Source: Paraburkholderia tagetis
Lineage (GTDB): Bacteria; Pseudomonadota; Gammaproteobacteria; Burkholderiales; Burkholderiaceae
Length of the DNA: 64,000 nucleotides
Assembly: GCF_022213065.1 (NCBI RefSeq)
Contig: NZ_JAKLJA010000027.1
Coordinates: forward strand, 1 to 64,000
Direction of reading: 5' to 3'
The notes beneath the pieces are model-generated. The model saw only the letters and a program-made list of their open reading frames with translations. It ran no database searches and was not told the origin of the DNA. Of this stretch, positions 8,772 to 17,716 are shown in pieces. Each line of letters opens with the position of its first letter. Position 1 is the stretch's first letter. A program made the position numbers and the translations under genes.

Positions 8772-9851
8772 TTAAACCAGGAATCGGCTCACTTGATCTT
8801 CGCGCCAACGGATTCCTGCGCCGGGCTCTTCGCCGAAATGGGCTTCTCCGTCTTTGAATTGCAGAACCGGCTCAAGAACAGGGCCGGCCAGATCCATCCG
8901 TTCGAGCCAGTGCGCGCTCGGCGTGACGGCGAGCAGATGCGCGCTGAACTCCTGGAAGATATGACTCGACATTGGAAGGCTGTGCTGCTCCGCGAGCGCG
9001 CTCGCTTTCATCCAGCCGGTCACGCCGCCAATCTTCATGAGGTCCGGCATGCAGAGGTCACACGCGTGGCTCTCGATGGCCTTTTGCATGTCTTCCGGGC
9101 CGAACCAGTTCTCGCCCATCTGCACGGGAGTCTTCAAGGCTTCGCGAATCGCGGCGTGGCCGACGTAGTCGTGCTGCAGCGTCGGCTCTTCAATCCAGGC
9201 CACGCCTTCAGCGTCCAGGGCGCGGCCGCGGCGCCTGGCTTCGGGAACCGACAAACCCTGGTTGTAATCGACCATGAGCTGAACCGATTCGCCCGTCACT
9301 TGCTTGATCGCTCGCACGACTTTCAGGTCGTGCTCGAGGGTCGCGTAGCCGATTTTTGTCTTGACGGCTTTGAAGCCGGCATCGACAGCGTTTTGCGCCC
9401 GCTTCGTGCCCAGTTCGACATCGTCCATGCTGTGGCTGTCATAGGCAGGAAGAGGGCGCGCTTTACCCCCCAGAAGCTCGACGAGCGGCACCTGATGTGC
9501 TTTGGCCTTCGCATCCCACACTGCCATGTCGATACCGGCGGTTGCCATGCGAACCAACCCCGTGTTTCCAATTAACCGAAAGCGCGCGCTCATGGCCCGG
9601 TCGATATCATGCGGCGACAGTGGCATCCCTTTCGCCACGGCTTCGAGTGCTTCCACCATGTGTTGGGTCGGTTTGAGCGCCAACGGCGTATAGGTGAAGA
9701 CGTAGGCGTGGCCCGTTACGTTCGCGTTGGTGAAAAGGTCGATCAGCACGAGCGGCGATGTTGCGACAACGCCGACCGCCGTTTTCACGGGGTATTCGAG
9801 AGGCACATTGACCGCTCGCGCTCGCAGTCCGGTAATTCTGATTGCTTCCAT
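8772..9851 (-). CDS. mdlA: Mandelate racemase
   Basis: 359 residues, the same length as the Pseudomonas putida enzyme and strongly similar. With the ATG at 9851, every catalytic residue falls at the P. putida number: Lys164 and Lys166 (KTKIG), Asp195, Glu221 and Glu247 for Mg2+ binding, His297 (SSHIF) and Glu317. This supports ATG 9851, which has AAGGTGA upstream, over a GTG nine bases earlier. The enolase-superfamily enzyme interconverts (R)- and (S)-mandelate so that MdlB can use both. It is the third gene of the operon, 13 bp after mdlB. Confidence 0.95.
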   Translation of the reverse strand: MEAIRITGLRARAVNVPLEYPVKTAVGVVATSPLVLIDLFTNANVTGHAYVFTYTPLALKPTQHMVEALEAVAKGMPLSPHDIDRAMSARFRLIGNTGLVRMATAGIDMAVWDAKAKAHQVPLVELLGGKARPLPAYDSHSMDDVELGTKRAQNAVDAGFKAVKTKIGYATLEHDLKVVRAIKQVTGESVQLMVDYNQGLSVPEARRRGRALDAEGVAWIEEPTLQHDYVGHAAIREALKTPVQMGENWFGPEDMQKAIESHACDLCMPDLMKIGGVTGWMKASALAEQHSLPMSSHIFQEFSAHLLAVTPSAHWLERMDLAGPVLEPVLQFKDGEAHFGEEPGAGIRWREDQVSRFLV

Positions 9852-9864
9852 GACGGTCACCTTG

Positions 9865-11034
9865 TTATGCAGACTCTGAGACGGGGTTCAAGTCATCAAC
9901 ATGGCGATGACCACGATTCCAGATGAAATCCCGATTGAGCTGGCTCGCGGACGGGCAGCCGATTTGGGCGAGCGTCGTGTCGATTTCACTTTTGAGTAGC
10001 GCGAGCACGGCATCGACGCCTGCTTCTCCGCGCGCTGCGAGACCGTAGAGCGTTGCTCGACCCAGAAGCACGGCACGCGCGCCTAATGCAACGGCCTTGA
10101 CAACGTCAGAACCGCGGCGAATTCCGCTATCGATGAATACGGGGGCGCTTACGCTCGCGGCGGTGGCTTCCAGTACTTCGAGCGGCGCGACCGCGCTATC
10201 GAGCTGGCGGCCGCCATGATTGGAGAGAATTACGCCATCCGCGCCGAGTGCGAGGCAGCGCCGGGCATCGTCTGCGCGACTGATTCCCTTTATCAGCAGC
10301 GTGTGAGGCCACAGGTCGCGGAGCCATTTCAGGTCGTCCCATGAGAAGCTCGCGTCCATTTGCCGGCTCATCAATGCGGCCTGCAATTCGGTATCCTGCA
10401 CGTCTTGACTCGCGAAGTTCGCCAGTTGCGGCATGCCTTCCCGGACGAGGTCGAGAGACCAGCGGGGATGCAGCATGCCATCGACCATCGTCTTGACGGA
10501 ATAACGCATCGGCAAGCCGAAACCGTTTCTCAGGTCCCGCTCACGTTTGCCGTTCACACTGACATCCGTGGTCAGGATCAGGGTGGTATAACCGGCGCTC
10601 AACGCGCGCTTGACCAGCAACTCCGCCAGCTTTCTGTGCACCACATAAAGCTGAAACCAAAGCTCGCCGGTTGCGATCTTCGCAACTTCCTCAATCGAGG
10701 AAGTCGACGCGGTAGACAAGGCAAACGGGATGCCGAAGTTTCCCGCTGCGCGGGCGAGCGCATGATCGCCTTTAGGCCAAAGAATTCCGTTCAGTCCCGT
10801 CGGGCCAATCACCAGCGGTGCGGTCAGCTTTTTTCCAAAGACACTGACTTGTGTACTGCGATTGCTGACGTCCACCAGCCGACGCGGCTGAAACCGGACT
10901 TCCCTGAAGACGTCCCGATTATGACGAAGACCGATTTCGTCCTCGGCGCCGCCTTCGAGGTAATCGAAGACCATTCTGGGAAGCCGCGCCTTTGCGCAAG
11001 CGCGGTAGTCGGCAACGTTCACGAGCTTTTTCAT
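9865..11034 (-). CDS. mdlB: (S)-mandelate dehydrogenase (FMN)
   Basis: 389 residues of the FMN-dependent alpha-hydroxyacid dehydrogenase family and very close to P. putida MdlB (DYLEGGAEDE, GPTGLNGILWPKGD, STASTSSIEE, LTTDVSVNGKRERDL, GVILSNHGGRQLD). His273 in SNHGGR is the expected catalytic base, with Arg276 beside it. The internal segment around residues 175-215, which anchors the P. putida enzyme to the membrane, is also present (MLHPRWSLDLVREGMPQL). It oxidises (S)-mandelate to benzoylformate. The ATG at 11034 has GGGGAG 5-6 bases upstream. Confidence 0.94.
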   Translation of the reverse strand: MKKLVNVADYRACAKARLPRMVFDYLEGGAEDEIGLRHNRDVFREVRFQPRRLVDVSNRSTQVSVFGKKLTAPLVIGPTGLNGILWPKGDHALARAAGNFGIPFALSTASTSSIEEVAKIATGELWFQLYVVHRKLAELLVKRALSAGYTTLILTTDVSVNGKRERDLRNGFGLPMRYSVKTMVDGMLHPRWSLDLVREGMPQLANFASQDVQDTELQAALMSRQMDASFSWDDLKWLRDLWPHTLLIKGISRADDARRCLALGADGVILSNHGGRQLDSAVAPLEVLEATAASVSAPVFIDSGIRRGSDVVKAVALGARAVLLGRATLYGLAARGEAGVDAVLALLKSEIDTTLAQIGCPSASQLNRDFIWNRGHRHVDDLNPVSESA

Positions 11035-11050
11035 TGATTCTCCCCGTGGC

Positions 11051-12628
11051 TCAAGCCCGAGTCTCGACCTCGATAAGCACCGGCTTATTTCCCGCGAGCG
11101 CCTGGCGCAGCGCCGAGGCCAACGTTTCGCCGGAGTTTGCGTGCAACGCCTCGACGCCGTAACCGCGTGCCAGTGCGCAAAAATCCAGTCCGGGAACATC
11201 GAGGCCGGGGACATTCTCCGCTTGCAGCACGCCTGCGAACCAGCGCAGCGCACCGTATGTGCCGTTCTTCATGATGATGAAGACGGCCGGAATATTGTAG
11301 TGAGCGGCAGTCCACAACGCCTGGATGCCGTAATTCGCAGAGCCGTCGCCAATCACGCCAATGACGCGACGCTCGGGCTTTGCGAGCTGGATGCCCACGG
11401 CAGCGGGAAGCGCAAAGCCGAGACCGCCGGCGGCGGCAAAGTAATAGCTCCCCGGTTCGGTCATACGCAGCCGTTGCCACATGAGATGTGTCGTGGAGGT
11501 CGACTCGTTCACATAGATTGCGTTGCGCGGCGCCATTTCGTCGATGATGTCGAACACGCGCTCCGGAGCAAGCGGCCCCGCTTCGTTTGGCGCCGGTTCC
11601 GGCCGACGCATGGCATCAGGCATCGGACGGGCCGTCTTTGAAACTGCGTTACCCAGCGCTTCGAGCGTGGAGGCAATGTCGGCAACAATGGCGTCGCCCA
11701 TTGGCGCGCGCGTTGCCTCGTTGATGTCACAGGTGATGGCGATGAGGCGGGTGCCCCGTGGCAGGAATTCGCCGGGCTCGTACTGGTGATACCGGAACAC
11801 AGGCGCACCCACGACCAGCACCAGGTCGTGCCCCTCGAGTAGCCGGCTGATGCTGGCGATCCCTGCGGGCAGCAGCCCTCGGAAGCAAGGGTGCGTGGTC
11901 GGGAACGCGCAACGCGGTGCCGATGGAGCCATCCACACGGGCATCGCCAGCTTTTCCGCGAGTGCTGCGGCGAGGCCATTGGCCTCGCTCGCATCGACGT
12001 CGGGGCCGACCACCATGACGGGGTTGGCTGCCCCATCGAGTTCGCGGGCGAGCGACTCGAGCGCGGCGGCGGACGGCAGTCCCGCGACACTGACGCGTCG
12101 TCCAGCAAGGTGGTCGACACCCGAGGCCGCCTCTTGTTGCCAATCATCGTAGGGAACCGAGAGATAAACCGGGCCCTTGGCCCCCGAGCCCGCCGTATGA
12201 ATCGCGCGGCTCAGCGCCAACGGCACCTCCTGGGCGCAAGTCGGTTCCGCGCTGCATTTGACGAGCGGACGAGGCAACGTTGCGGCGTCGACGTTGGCGA
12301 GCAGCGCTTCGACGCCGACCATCGCACGCACCTGCTGACCTGCCGTCACAACGAGCGGCGTGTGGGAATTCCATGCATTGGCCAGCGCGCCCATGGCATT
12401 CCCGGTGCCCGCCGCCGAATGCAGATTGACGAGCGTCGGGTGCCCGGTCGCTTGCGCGAAGCCGTCGGCCATTCCCACCACGGCGCCCTCGTGCAGGCCG
12501 AGGATGTATCGAAAGTCGCCGGGGAAGTCCTTCAGGAACGGCAGTTCGTTCGAGCCCGGATTGCCGAAAAATGTTGTCAATCCCTGATTGCGAAGGATTT
12601 CATAACAGGCGTGGTGGATTGTCTTCAT
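11051..12628 (-). CDS. mdlC: Benzoylformate decarboxylase (ThDP)
   Basis: 525 residues. A thiamin-diphosphate decarboxylase nearly collinear with P. putida BFDC: Ser26 (NPGSNELPF), Glu47, His70 (NLHSAAGTGNAMG) and His281 (FRYHQY) all fall at the P. putida numbers. The ThDP-binding motif starts GDGSANYGIQALW. It turns benzoylformate into benzaldehyde and CO2. It is the first gene of the leftward operon and lies 16 bases from mdlB. The ATG at 12628 has AAAGGA upstream; a frame-extending start at 12655 lacks support. Confidence 0.95.
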   Translation of the reverse strand: MKTIHHACYEILRNQGLTTFFGNPGSNELPFLKDFPGDFRYILGLHEGAVVGMADGFAQATGHPTLVNLHSAAGTGNAMGALANAWNSHTPLVVTAGQQVRAMVGVEALLANVDAATLPRPLVKCSAEPTCAQEVPLALSRAIHTAGSGAKGPVYLSVPYDDWQQEAASGVDHLAGRRVSVAGLPSAAALESLARELDGAANPVMVVGPDVDASEANGLAAALAEKLAMPVWMAPSAPRCAFPTTHPCFRGLLPAGIASISRLLEGHDLVLVVGAPVFRYHQYEPGEFLPRGTRLIAITCDINEATRAPMGDAIVADIASTLEALGNAVSKTARPMPDAMRRPEPAPNEAGPLAPERVFDIIDEMAPRNAIYVNESTSTTHLMWQRLRMTEPGSYYFAAAGGLGFALPAAVGIQLAKPERRVIGVIGDGSANYGIQALWTAAHYNIPAVFIIMKNGTYGALRWFAGVLQAENVPGLDVPGLDFCALARGYGVEALHANSGETLASALRQALAGNKPVLIEVETRA

Positions 12629-12705
12629 GGCGTCGATTCCTTTCTGTACGCACATGCTATGAGTCAGCGAAAAATAAGGCCAATCATCGTTTTTTTGCTC
12701 TTAAA

Positions 12706-12720
12706 ATAGATGCGATCTAT
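12706..12720. promoter_or_regulatory. Likely LysR-type regulator binding site (ATAGAT-N3-ATCTAT)
   Basis: A perfect 6-3-6 palindrome, ATAGAT GCG ATCTAT, fits the T-N11-A rule of LysR-type operators. It lies in the 105-bp divergent space, 13 bases before the lysR ATG and 85 bases before the mdlC start. That is the usual place for autorepression and for activation of the opposite operon. The surrounding DNA is AT-rich. No binding data; inferred from position and symmetry. Confidence 0.6.
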
Positions 12721-12733
12721 ATAAGGGTTAACG

Positions 12734-13627
12734 ATGAGCACCGACCTGAATCTGATCCGAACGTTCGTAGCAATCTATGAAACGCGAAGCGTCAGCGGGG
12801 CGGCAAAGCGGCTTAACATCACGCAGCCATCGGTCAGCTATTCGTTGACGCGATTGAGGGACCTTCTGCACGATCCGCTCTTCACCCGCACCCGCGATGG
12901 AATGGTGCCTACCTTCAATGCAACGCAGCTATTCAATTCATTCAAGGGCGCATTGGAGAACATAGAGGCGGCGATAGCGGCAACCCGGCAGTTCGACCCG
13001 ACACGCTCGGAGCGCTCGTTCAGGCTCGCGCTCTCCGACCTCGGCGAGCTGCATTTCCTGCCGGTCCTCGTGCGCGAGTTGCAGTCTGTCGCGCCTTCGG
13101 TCGGCCTTGAAATTGTCCAGATCGACAGCGGGCTTATTGCCGAGTGGCTGCAAACGGGTCACGTAGACGCAGCCGTGGGCAATTTGCAATTCGTGGGCGG
13201 GCAAACCAGGAAGGCGATGCTTTTTAGCGAGAGCTATTCGTGCTTGCTTAGCGCGTCACATCCGGGTATTGGCGACACCTTGAGTCTGGAGGATTATGTG
13301 GCCGCCAATCACGTTGTTGTTGCACCGTTCACCGGCCACCATCTCGTCGAGGACGCAATGAGCGAGATGGGATTGAGCCGCAAGATCGTGCTGCGCGTGC
13401 CGCACTTCACGAGTCTCTTTTCGGCAATCGCTTCAACCGATCTCGTCCTCACGCTTCCAACACGTATTGCGCGTGCCTTCGCGAGCGATGGGCGCATGCG
13501 GGTGCTGCCGCTGCCGTTTCCGCTGCCACCGTTCGAGGTGAACCTGTACTGGTATCCCCATGCCGAGGATTCGGCCGCGCAGCAATGGTTCTGCGAAACG
13601 ATAAAGCGGACTTTGAGTCAGATTTGA
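12734..13627 (+). CDS. LysR-family regulator of the mandelate operon
   Basis: 297 residues. The N-terminal helix-turn-helix (LIRTFVAIYETRSVSGAAKRLNITQPSVSYSLTRLRDLL) is standard LysR, followed by a substrate-binding periplasmic-protein-like effector domain to about residue 290. It is transcribed divergently from mdlC across a short space that holds a perfect T-N11-A palindrome. It most likely activates mdlCBA and the transporter/dehydrogenase genes in response to mandelate or benzoylformate; the inducer is a guess from context. The TT-rich ATG region has no strong Shine-Dalgarno (only AAGGG). Confidence 0.88.
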   Translation: MSTDLNLIRTFVAIYETRSVSGAAKRLNITQPSVSYSLTRLRDLLHDPLFTRTRDGMVPTFNATQLFNSFKGALENIEAAIAATRQFDPTRSERSFRLALSDLGELHFLPVLVRELQSVAPSVGLEIVQIDSGLIAEWLQTGHVDAAVGNLQFVGGQTRKAMLFSESYSCLLSASHPGIGDTLSLEDYVAANHVVVAPFTGHHLVEDAMSEMGLSRKIVLRVPHFTSLFSAIASTDLVLTLPTRIARAFASDGRMRVLPLPFPLPPFEVNLYWYPHAEDSAAQQWFCETIKRTLSQI

Positions 13628-13797
13628 GCAACGGCTGTGCCGGCAAAGCAGCGCCGCCGTCATGCAATCAGGCCCTGGCTGGTTCGATTTGAATCCGTCC
13701 CGAAACAGCTTTTACAGACGATTACATATCTGACGCATCCGGGCGATAACGGCGCTCATACAATCCAGCCATCGAACAGAATTTTGTGGAGAAGAAG

Positions 13798-14151
13798 ATG
13801 GCAAAAATTCGAGCAATCGTTGCGGTATCCGCCTTTCTGGTGGCTTGCGCAAGCGCGCCGGCATTCGCGCACGGCGGTGGTGGCGGTAATGGCGGCGGCG
13901 GCAATGGCGGCGTGGGCGGCGGAATGGGCGGCGGCCACGCCGGCGGGTTGGCGGGCGGCATGTCGGGTGGCCATATGAGCAGCGAGGGCATGACCAACAC
14001 CAATGGCCACCTCTCCGCGGATCGCGACACGGGCCATCAGCGCGCCGCCGATCGCGCGAGCATGCATTCGGTATCGCATGCCAGCAAAGCGGGCAAGCGA
14101 GGCAAGCGCGGGGAGCATGGCGAACACGTCGCCATCGGCCAACCGATCTGA
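13798..14151 (+). CDS. Small glycine/histidine-rich secreted protein
   Basis: 117 residues. A signal peptide (MAKIRAIVAVSAFLVACASAP, cut after AFA) is followed by a run of Gly with interspersed Asn, Met and His (HGGGGGNGGGGNGGVGGGMG). The C-terminal part is basic and carries several His and Lys (KAGKRGKRGEHGEH). No family is recognised; His-rich periplasmic proteins sometimes bind metals, but nothing proves that here. The ATG at 13798 has TGGAGAAGAAG directly upstream. It stands alone, with 170 bp before it and 273 bp after it. Confidence 0.65.
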   Translation: MAKIRAIVAVSAFLVACASAPAFAHGGGGGNGGGGNGGVGGGMGGGHAGGLAGGMSGGHMSSEGMTNTNGHLSADRDTGHQRAADRASMHSVSHASKAGKRGKRGEHGEHVAIGQPI

Positions 14152-14424
14152 TGTGGGTCTGATGCGGGTCTGACGTGAATGCACGGCCGAAGCCGCGCGC
14201 CATCGAAGGCGCACGGCTTCGCACACGCTCCCGTGCAGGTTTTCCGCTCAAGGAAGTGGCGCGGCCCCTTCCTTTCATCGCGCGAGTAGACGCTGAAAGC
14301 GCTGGCTTCAGCAACCACGCGTCATCGTGCTATTCGTTCCGAACCACACCATATCGATGCAACGGCGCATGCGCCCGGCATCGCAATCAATCTGCATTCC
14401 TGATGGAATGCGCGCCGCCCGGCA

Positions 14425-14775
14425 TTACTGCACGACCCGAACGTCCTGGACCTTGACCTTCGGCATGCCGAAGAGCTCCTTGTCGTATTTGCCGGTCAGC
14501 TCGACCGTGCTCGTCTCGCTCACCGGTTGCCCCGACGGCCAGCGCTTCTGGTCGATCTTGACCAGAATTTCGCCGGAGCCGTCGCTGAACGTGTATTTTT
14601 CGTCACCCATCGCTTTCAGCACATGACCGCGCAGCACGACGCGCTGGTCGTCCTTGCCCCCATTGGTCAACTGCTGGACCGTCGTGGCCGCGGGTTGCGC
14701 GCCCGGGCCCGTGTACTGGGCATGCGCGGCTGCAGCGAACGTGGCGACCAGGCCGGCGATAATGAGCTTTTTCAT
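14425..14775 (-). CDS. ygiW: YgiW/BOF-family periplasmic OB-fold protein
   Basis: 116 residues: a signal peptide (cut after AHA) and then one OB-fold of the YgiW/DUF388 family (TTVQQLTNGGKDDQRVVLRG, FSDGSGEILVKID, VELTGKYDKELF, KVQDVRVV). YgiW (VisP) proteins are periplasmic stress proteins. In E. coli ygiW is in the same operon as qseBC; here it is divergent from a qseBC-like pair, which supports a shared role. The ATG at 14775 has AAGGAG 5 bases upstream. Confidence 0.85.
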   Translation of the reverse strand: MKKLIIAGLVATFAAAAHAQYTGPGAQPAATTVQQLTNGGKDDQRVVLRGHVLKAMGDEKYTFSDGSGEILVKIDQKRWPSGQPVSETSTVELTGKYDKELFGMPKVKVQDVRVVQ

Positions 14776-14880
14776 CGGTTCTCCTTGTGGAAACGAGCGG
14801 CTCGAAGGCCGCGACAGGAGCAAGTCTACGGACCCGATGCTGAAGCCCGAGTGAAGCGGGGGCAGAGACGCCGGGCGTCG

Positions 14881-14897
14881 CGTTAATGCTCCGTTAA
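14881..14897 (+). promoter_or_regulatory. Direct repeat CGTTAA-N5-CGTTAA, likely PmrA/QseB-type box
   Basis: Two CGTTAA half-sites start 11 bp apart (14881 and 14892), in the divergent ygiW-qseB space, 64 bp before the qseB ATG. PmrA/QseB-class OmpR-family regulators bind TTAA half-sites repeated with about one helical turn between them, so this is a good candidate for autoregulation and for control of ygiW. Inferred from pattern and position. Confidence 0.55.
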
Positions 14898-14960
14898 CCT
14901 GCGGGAAGGTAAGCTCGTGGGCCTTGTCGGGAACCGCCCGCAACAGGAGATGACGACAGG

Positions 14961-15623
14961 ATGCGAATACTGCTGGTTGAGGACGATCCGCTGATCGGCA
15001 ATGGGCTGCGCATCGGCCTGCGCCGCGAGGGCTTTGCCGTGGACTGGGTGCAGGACGGCGATGCCGGCGCGCTGGCGCTGCGCACCACGGCCTATGGGCT
15101 CGTGCTGCTCGATCTGGGCTTGCCGAACCAGGACGGCATGACGCTGCTCGCCGCATTGCGGCGGCGCGACGATCCTACGCCCGTGATCGTCATTACCGCG
15201 CGCGACAGCGTGCCGGACCGGGTCGCGGGACTCGACGGCGGCGCCGACGACTATCTCGTCAAGCCGTTCGCGCTGGAGGAACTGCTCGCGCGCATTCGCG
15301 TCGTGAGCCGCCGCCAGGCCGGGCGTGCCCAGGCCATGCTGACGGTGGGCGCTTTGCGGCTGGACCCGGCCCGGCATCGCTGCTGGCTGCACGATCAGGA
15401 GATCTCGATCACGGCGCGCGAATTCGCGCTGCTCGAAGAGCTGATGCGCGACCCGGGCGCCATCGTCACGCGCGAGCAGCTCGAAGAGCGTCTCTACGGC
15501 TGGAACGAGGAAATCGAGAGCAACGCCATCCAGGTGCACGTCTACAACCTGCGCCGCAAGCTGGGCGCCGATGCCATCCGCAATGTGCGCGGCGTGGGCT
15601 ACGGAATCGGGAAGATCGAATGA
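14961..15623 (+). CDS. qseB: OmpR-family response regulator, QseB-like
   Basis: 220 residues. The receiver domain has the phosphoacceptor Asp51 (LLDLGLP), the acidic pair at Glu7/Asp8/Asp9 and Lys101 (VKPF). The winged-helix DNA-binding domain (residues about 125-218) contains LYGWNEEIESNAIQVHVYNLRRKLG, typical of the QseB/PmrA branch. Its gene overlaps the kinase gene by ATGA. Adjacent divergent ygiW supports the QseB assignment. Which promoters it controls beyond the neighbouring candidate box is unknown. Confidence 0.88.
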   Translation: MRILLVEDDPLIGNGLRIGLRREGFAVDWVQDGDAGALALRTTAYGLVLLDLGLPNQDGMTLLAALRRRDDPTPVIVITARDSVPDRVAGLDGGADDYLVKPFALEELLARIRVVSRRQAGRAQAMLTVGALRLDPARHRCWLHDQEISITAREFALLEELMRDPGAIVTREQLEERLYGWNEEIESNAIQVHVYNLRRKLGADAIRNVRGVGYGIGKIE

Positions 15624-17032
15624 GCACATTGCCCTCGCGGTCCGCGCGGTGGTTCATGTCGTCGCTGCGCCGGCGTCTGTTGCTGTGGCTATTGCCGGCC
15701 ACGCTGCTCGCCGGCGTGCTGGCGAGCGCGGCGACCTGGTGGGGCTCGCTCGCCGAGATCGACGAAATCCTCAACGACCAGATGAAGACGATTGCGCGGC
15801 ACGTCGTGGTCGATGCCGATGGCCGGCTTTCGCTCACCGGCACCGACCGCAAGGGCCGGCTCTCGGGCCGCCAGTCGCACGGCGTGCTGCTCCAGGTATG
15901 GGAGGACCGCAAGCTCGTGTTCAGCAGCGACCCGGACGCCACGTTGCCGCCGCCGCAAGGCCCGGGCTATGCCGATGTGAGCATCAACGGCCAGGTCTGG
16001 CACACCTATGTGAGCACGAGCGGCGACATGCTGGTGCGCGTGGCCCAGGCGCGCCTCGCGCGCTGGGAGGCGCTGGCCGAAGTCTCCATGCATCTGTTCT
16101 GGCCGGTGCTCTCGCTGGTGCCGGTGGTCGCGCTCTTGCTGTGGTTCGGGATCGGCTATGGATTGAGGCCGCTGCGCCAGGTGGCCTCGGGGCTCAAGCG
16201 CCGCGACGCGAACAACATGCAGACAATTGAAACGTCGCGGATGCCTAACGAAGTCAAGCCGCTCGTGGACGCCCTCAACGACCTTCTCGTGCGGCTCGAT
16301 CACGCATTTACGCTGCAGAAGCATTTTATCGCGGACGCCGCGCACGAATTGCGCACGCCGATCATGGGGCTTGGTTTGCAGGCCGAACTATTGCCGAAGG
16401 CGGAGAGCGCGCAGGAGCACGACGAGATCGTCGCGCAGATCCGCTCGGGCTCGGAGCGGCTCACGCACCTCGTCGCGCAGTTGCTCACGCTCGCGCGGCT
16501 TGACCCGGATACCGGCCGTGACGCGCGGCAGGACGTGGATCTGACCGCGCTTGCGCGCTCCGTGGTCGCCGACCGCGTCCGCCTGGCCGAGGCGAATCAG
16601 ATCGATCTCGGGCTGGCGAGCGAGCAGGCGGTGAGCGTCGATGGTTACGGCGAGAACCTGCGTGTCCTGCTCAACAACCTGGTCGACAACGCGATCCGCT
16701 ACGCTGGCGCGCACGCGCGCGTCGACGTCGTCGTGCGGCAGGAGGGGCCGTGCCCGGTGCTCGAAGTCAGCGACAACGGCCCGGGGATTCCCGAGGCGGA
16801 TCGCGCGCGCGTCTGGGAGCGCTTCTATCGGGGCAGCGGACATGCCGCCCAGGCGGTGTCGGGCAGCGGGCTCGGGCTGTCGATTGTGCGGCGCATCGCC
16901 GAGCAGCATCAGGCGAGCGTCACGCTCGATAGCGGTCCCGATGGCCGCGGCCTCATCGTCCGCGTACGCTTTCCGTCACGGCAGCCGCTCGCGCTTCCCG
17001 GCACCGAAACGCGTGCTTGCCCATCAACCTGA
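15620..17032 (+). CDS. qseC: Sensor histidine kinase, QseC-like
   Basis: 470 residues. Two membrane spans (about 20-41 and 159-182) flank a periplasmic sensor of some 120 residues containing LLQVWEDRKLVFSSD, as in QseC/PmrB kinases. A HAMP-like linker precedes the H box AAHELRTPI with His242, followed by an N box (NNLVDNAIRYA), G1 (SDNGPGIP), the F box and G2 (GSGLGLSIV). It should autophosphorylate and pass phosphate to the upstream regulator. Ligand unknown; E. coli QseC was reported to sense catecholamines, which cannot be inferred here. Confidence 0.88.
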   Translation: MSTLPSRSARWFMSSLRRRLLLWLLPATLLAGVLASAATWWGSLAEIDEILNDQMKTIARHVVVDADGRLSLTGTDRKGRLSGRQSHGVLLQVWEDRKLVFSSDPDATLPPPQGPGYADVSINGQVWHTYVSTSGDMLVRVAQARLARWEALAEVSMHLFWPVLSLVPVVALLLWFGIGYGLRPLRQVASGLKRRDANNMQTIETSRMPNEVKPLVDALNDLLVRLDHAFTLQKHFIADAAHELRTPIMGLGLQAELLPKAESAQEHDEIVAQIRSGSERLTHLVAQLLTLARLDPDTGRDARQDVDLTALARSVVADRVRLAEANQIDLGLASEQAVSVDGYGENLRVLLNNLVDNAIRYAGAHARVDVVVRQEGPCPVLEVSDNGPGIPEADRARVWERFYRGSGHAAQAVSGSGLGLSIVRRIAEQHQASVTLDSGPDGRGLIVRVRFPSRQPLALPGTETRACPST

Positions 17033-17060
17033 ACTTGAATTTGACTGACCCGACTCTGCA

Positions 17061-17663
17061 ATGGAAACACTCGAAGCATTGAATCATTCGCTCTTTCTCG
17101 CGATCAACGGCACGCCGGCAACGCCGCGCTGGCTCATCGACACGGCGCTTTTCATCGCGAACGACTTGATCCTGCTGGTGCCGCTGGCGCTGGTGCTGAT
17201 GTGGCTTTCCGGGGATGAGCGGCAGCGCGCCGTCGCCATGCGCGCGTGCGTGGTCACGCTGGTGGCGCTGGGTGTCGGCCAGGTGATTGGCCACTTCTGG
17301 CCGCATCCGCGCCCATTCGTGATCGGGCTCGGGCACACCTTCTTCGCGCATGCACCCGACCCGTCGTTTCCGAGCGATCACGGGACCGTGTGCTCGGCGT
17401 TCGTGCTCACGCTGTTGCTGGGCGGCATGGTGCGGACCGGCCTGATTGCGCTGGTCCTGGGCGTCGCGATCGCGTGGTCCCGAGTCTTTCTCGGCGTGCA
17501 CTTTCCGTTCGACATGATCGGCGCATTCGTCGTTTCGTGTCTGGTGTACGCCGTGGTCGCGCCGGTCTGGAACGCGTGTGGCGCAGCCCTCACGCAATAC
17601 GCCGTCACGCTATACCGCGCATTGCTCGCGGGCCTCATCCGCAACGGCTGGCTGCGCCCCTGA
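17061..17663 (+). CDS. bcrC: PAP2-family phosphatase, undecaprenyl-diphosphatase type
   Basis: 200 residues, five to six membrane spans. It has the three-part PAP2 signature near HPRPF, SDHGT and RVFLGVHFPFDM, which supply the catalytic His and Arg residues. Length and start (METLEALNHSLFLAING) match BcrC/YbjG-type undecaprenyl pyrophosphate phosphatases, which recycle the lipid carrier for peptidoglycan and LPS. It follows the kinase gene by 28 bp in the same direction; some PmrAB/QseBC-type regulons include lipid A phosphatases, so joint regulation is possible but not shown. Confidence 0.78.
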   Translation: METLEALNHSLFLAINGTPATPRWLIDTALFIANDLILLVPLALVLMWLSGDERQRAVAMRACVVTLVALGVGQVIGHFWPHPRPFVIGLGHTFFAHAPDPSFPSDHGTVCSAFVLTLLLGGMVRTGLIALVLGVAIAWSRVFLGVHFPFDMIGAFVVSCLVYAVVAPVWNACGAALTQYAVTLYRALLAGLIRNGWLRP

Positions 17664-17681
17664 GCGGACGCGCCTGCGCAA

Positions 17682-17705
17682 GCCACCGTGCGCGGGCGCG
17701 GTGGC
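17682..17705 (+). terminator. GC-rich hairpin after the PAP2 gene
   Basis: GCCACC...GGTGGC arms with an inner GCGC/GCGC pairing lie 19 bases after the stop. There is no U-tract, so it is only a possible terminator. Confidence 0.35.
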
Positions 17706-17716
17706 CACTCTATGGG

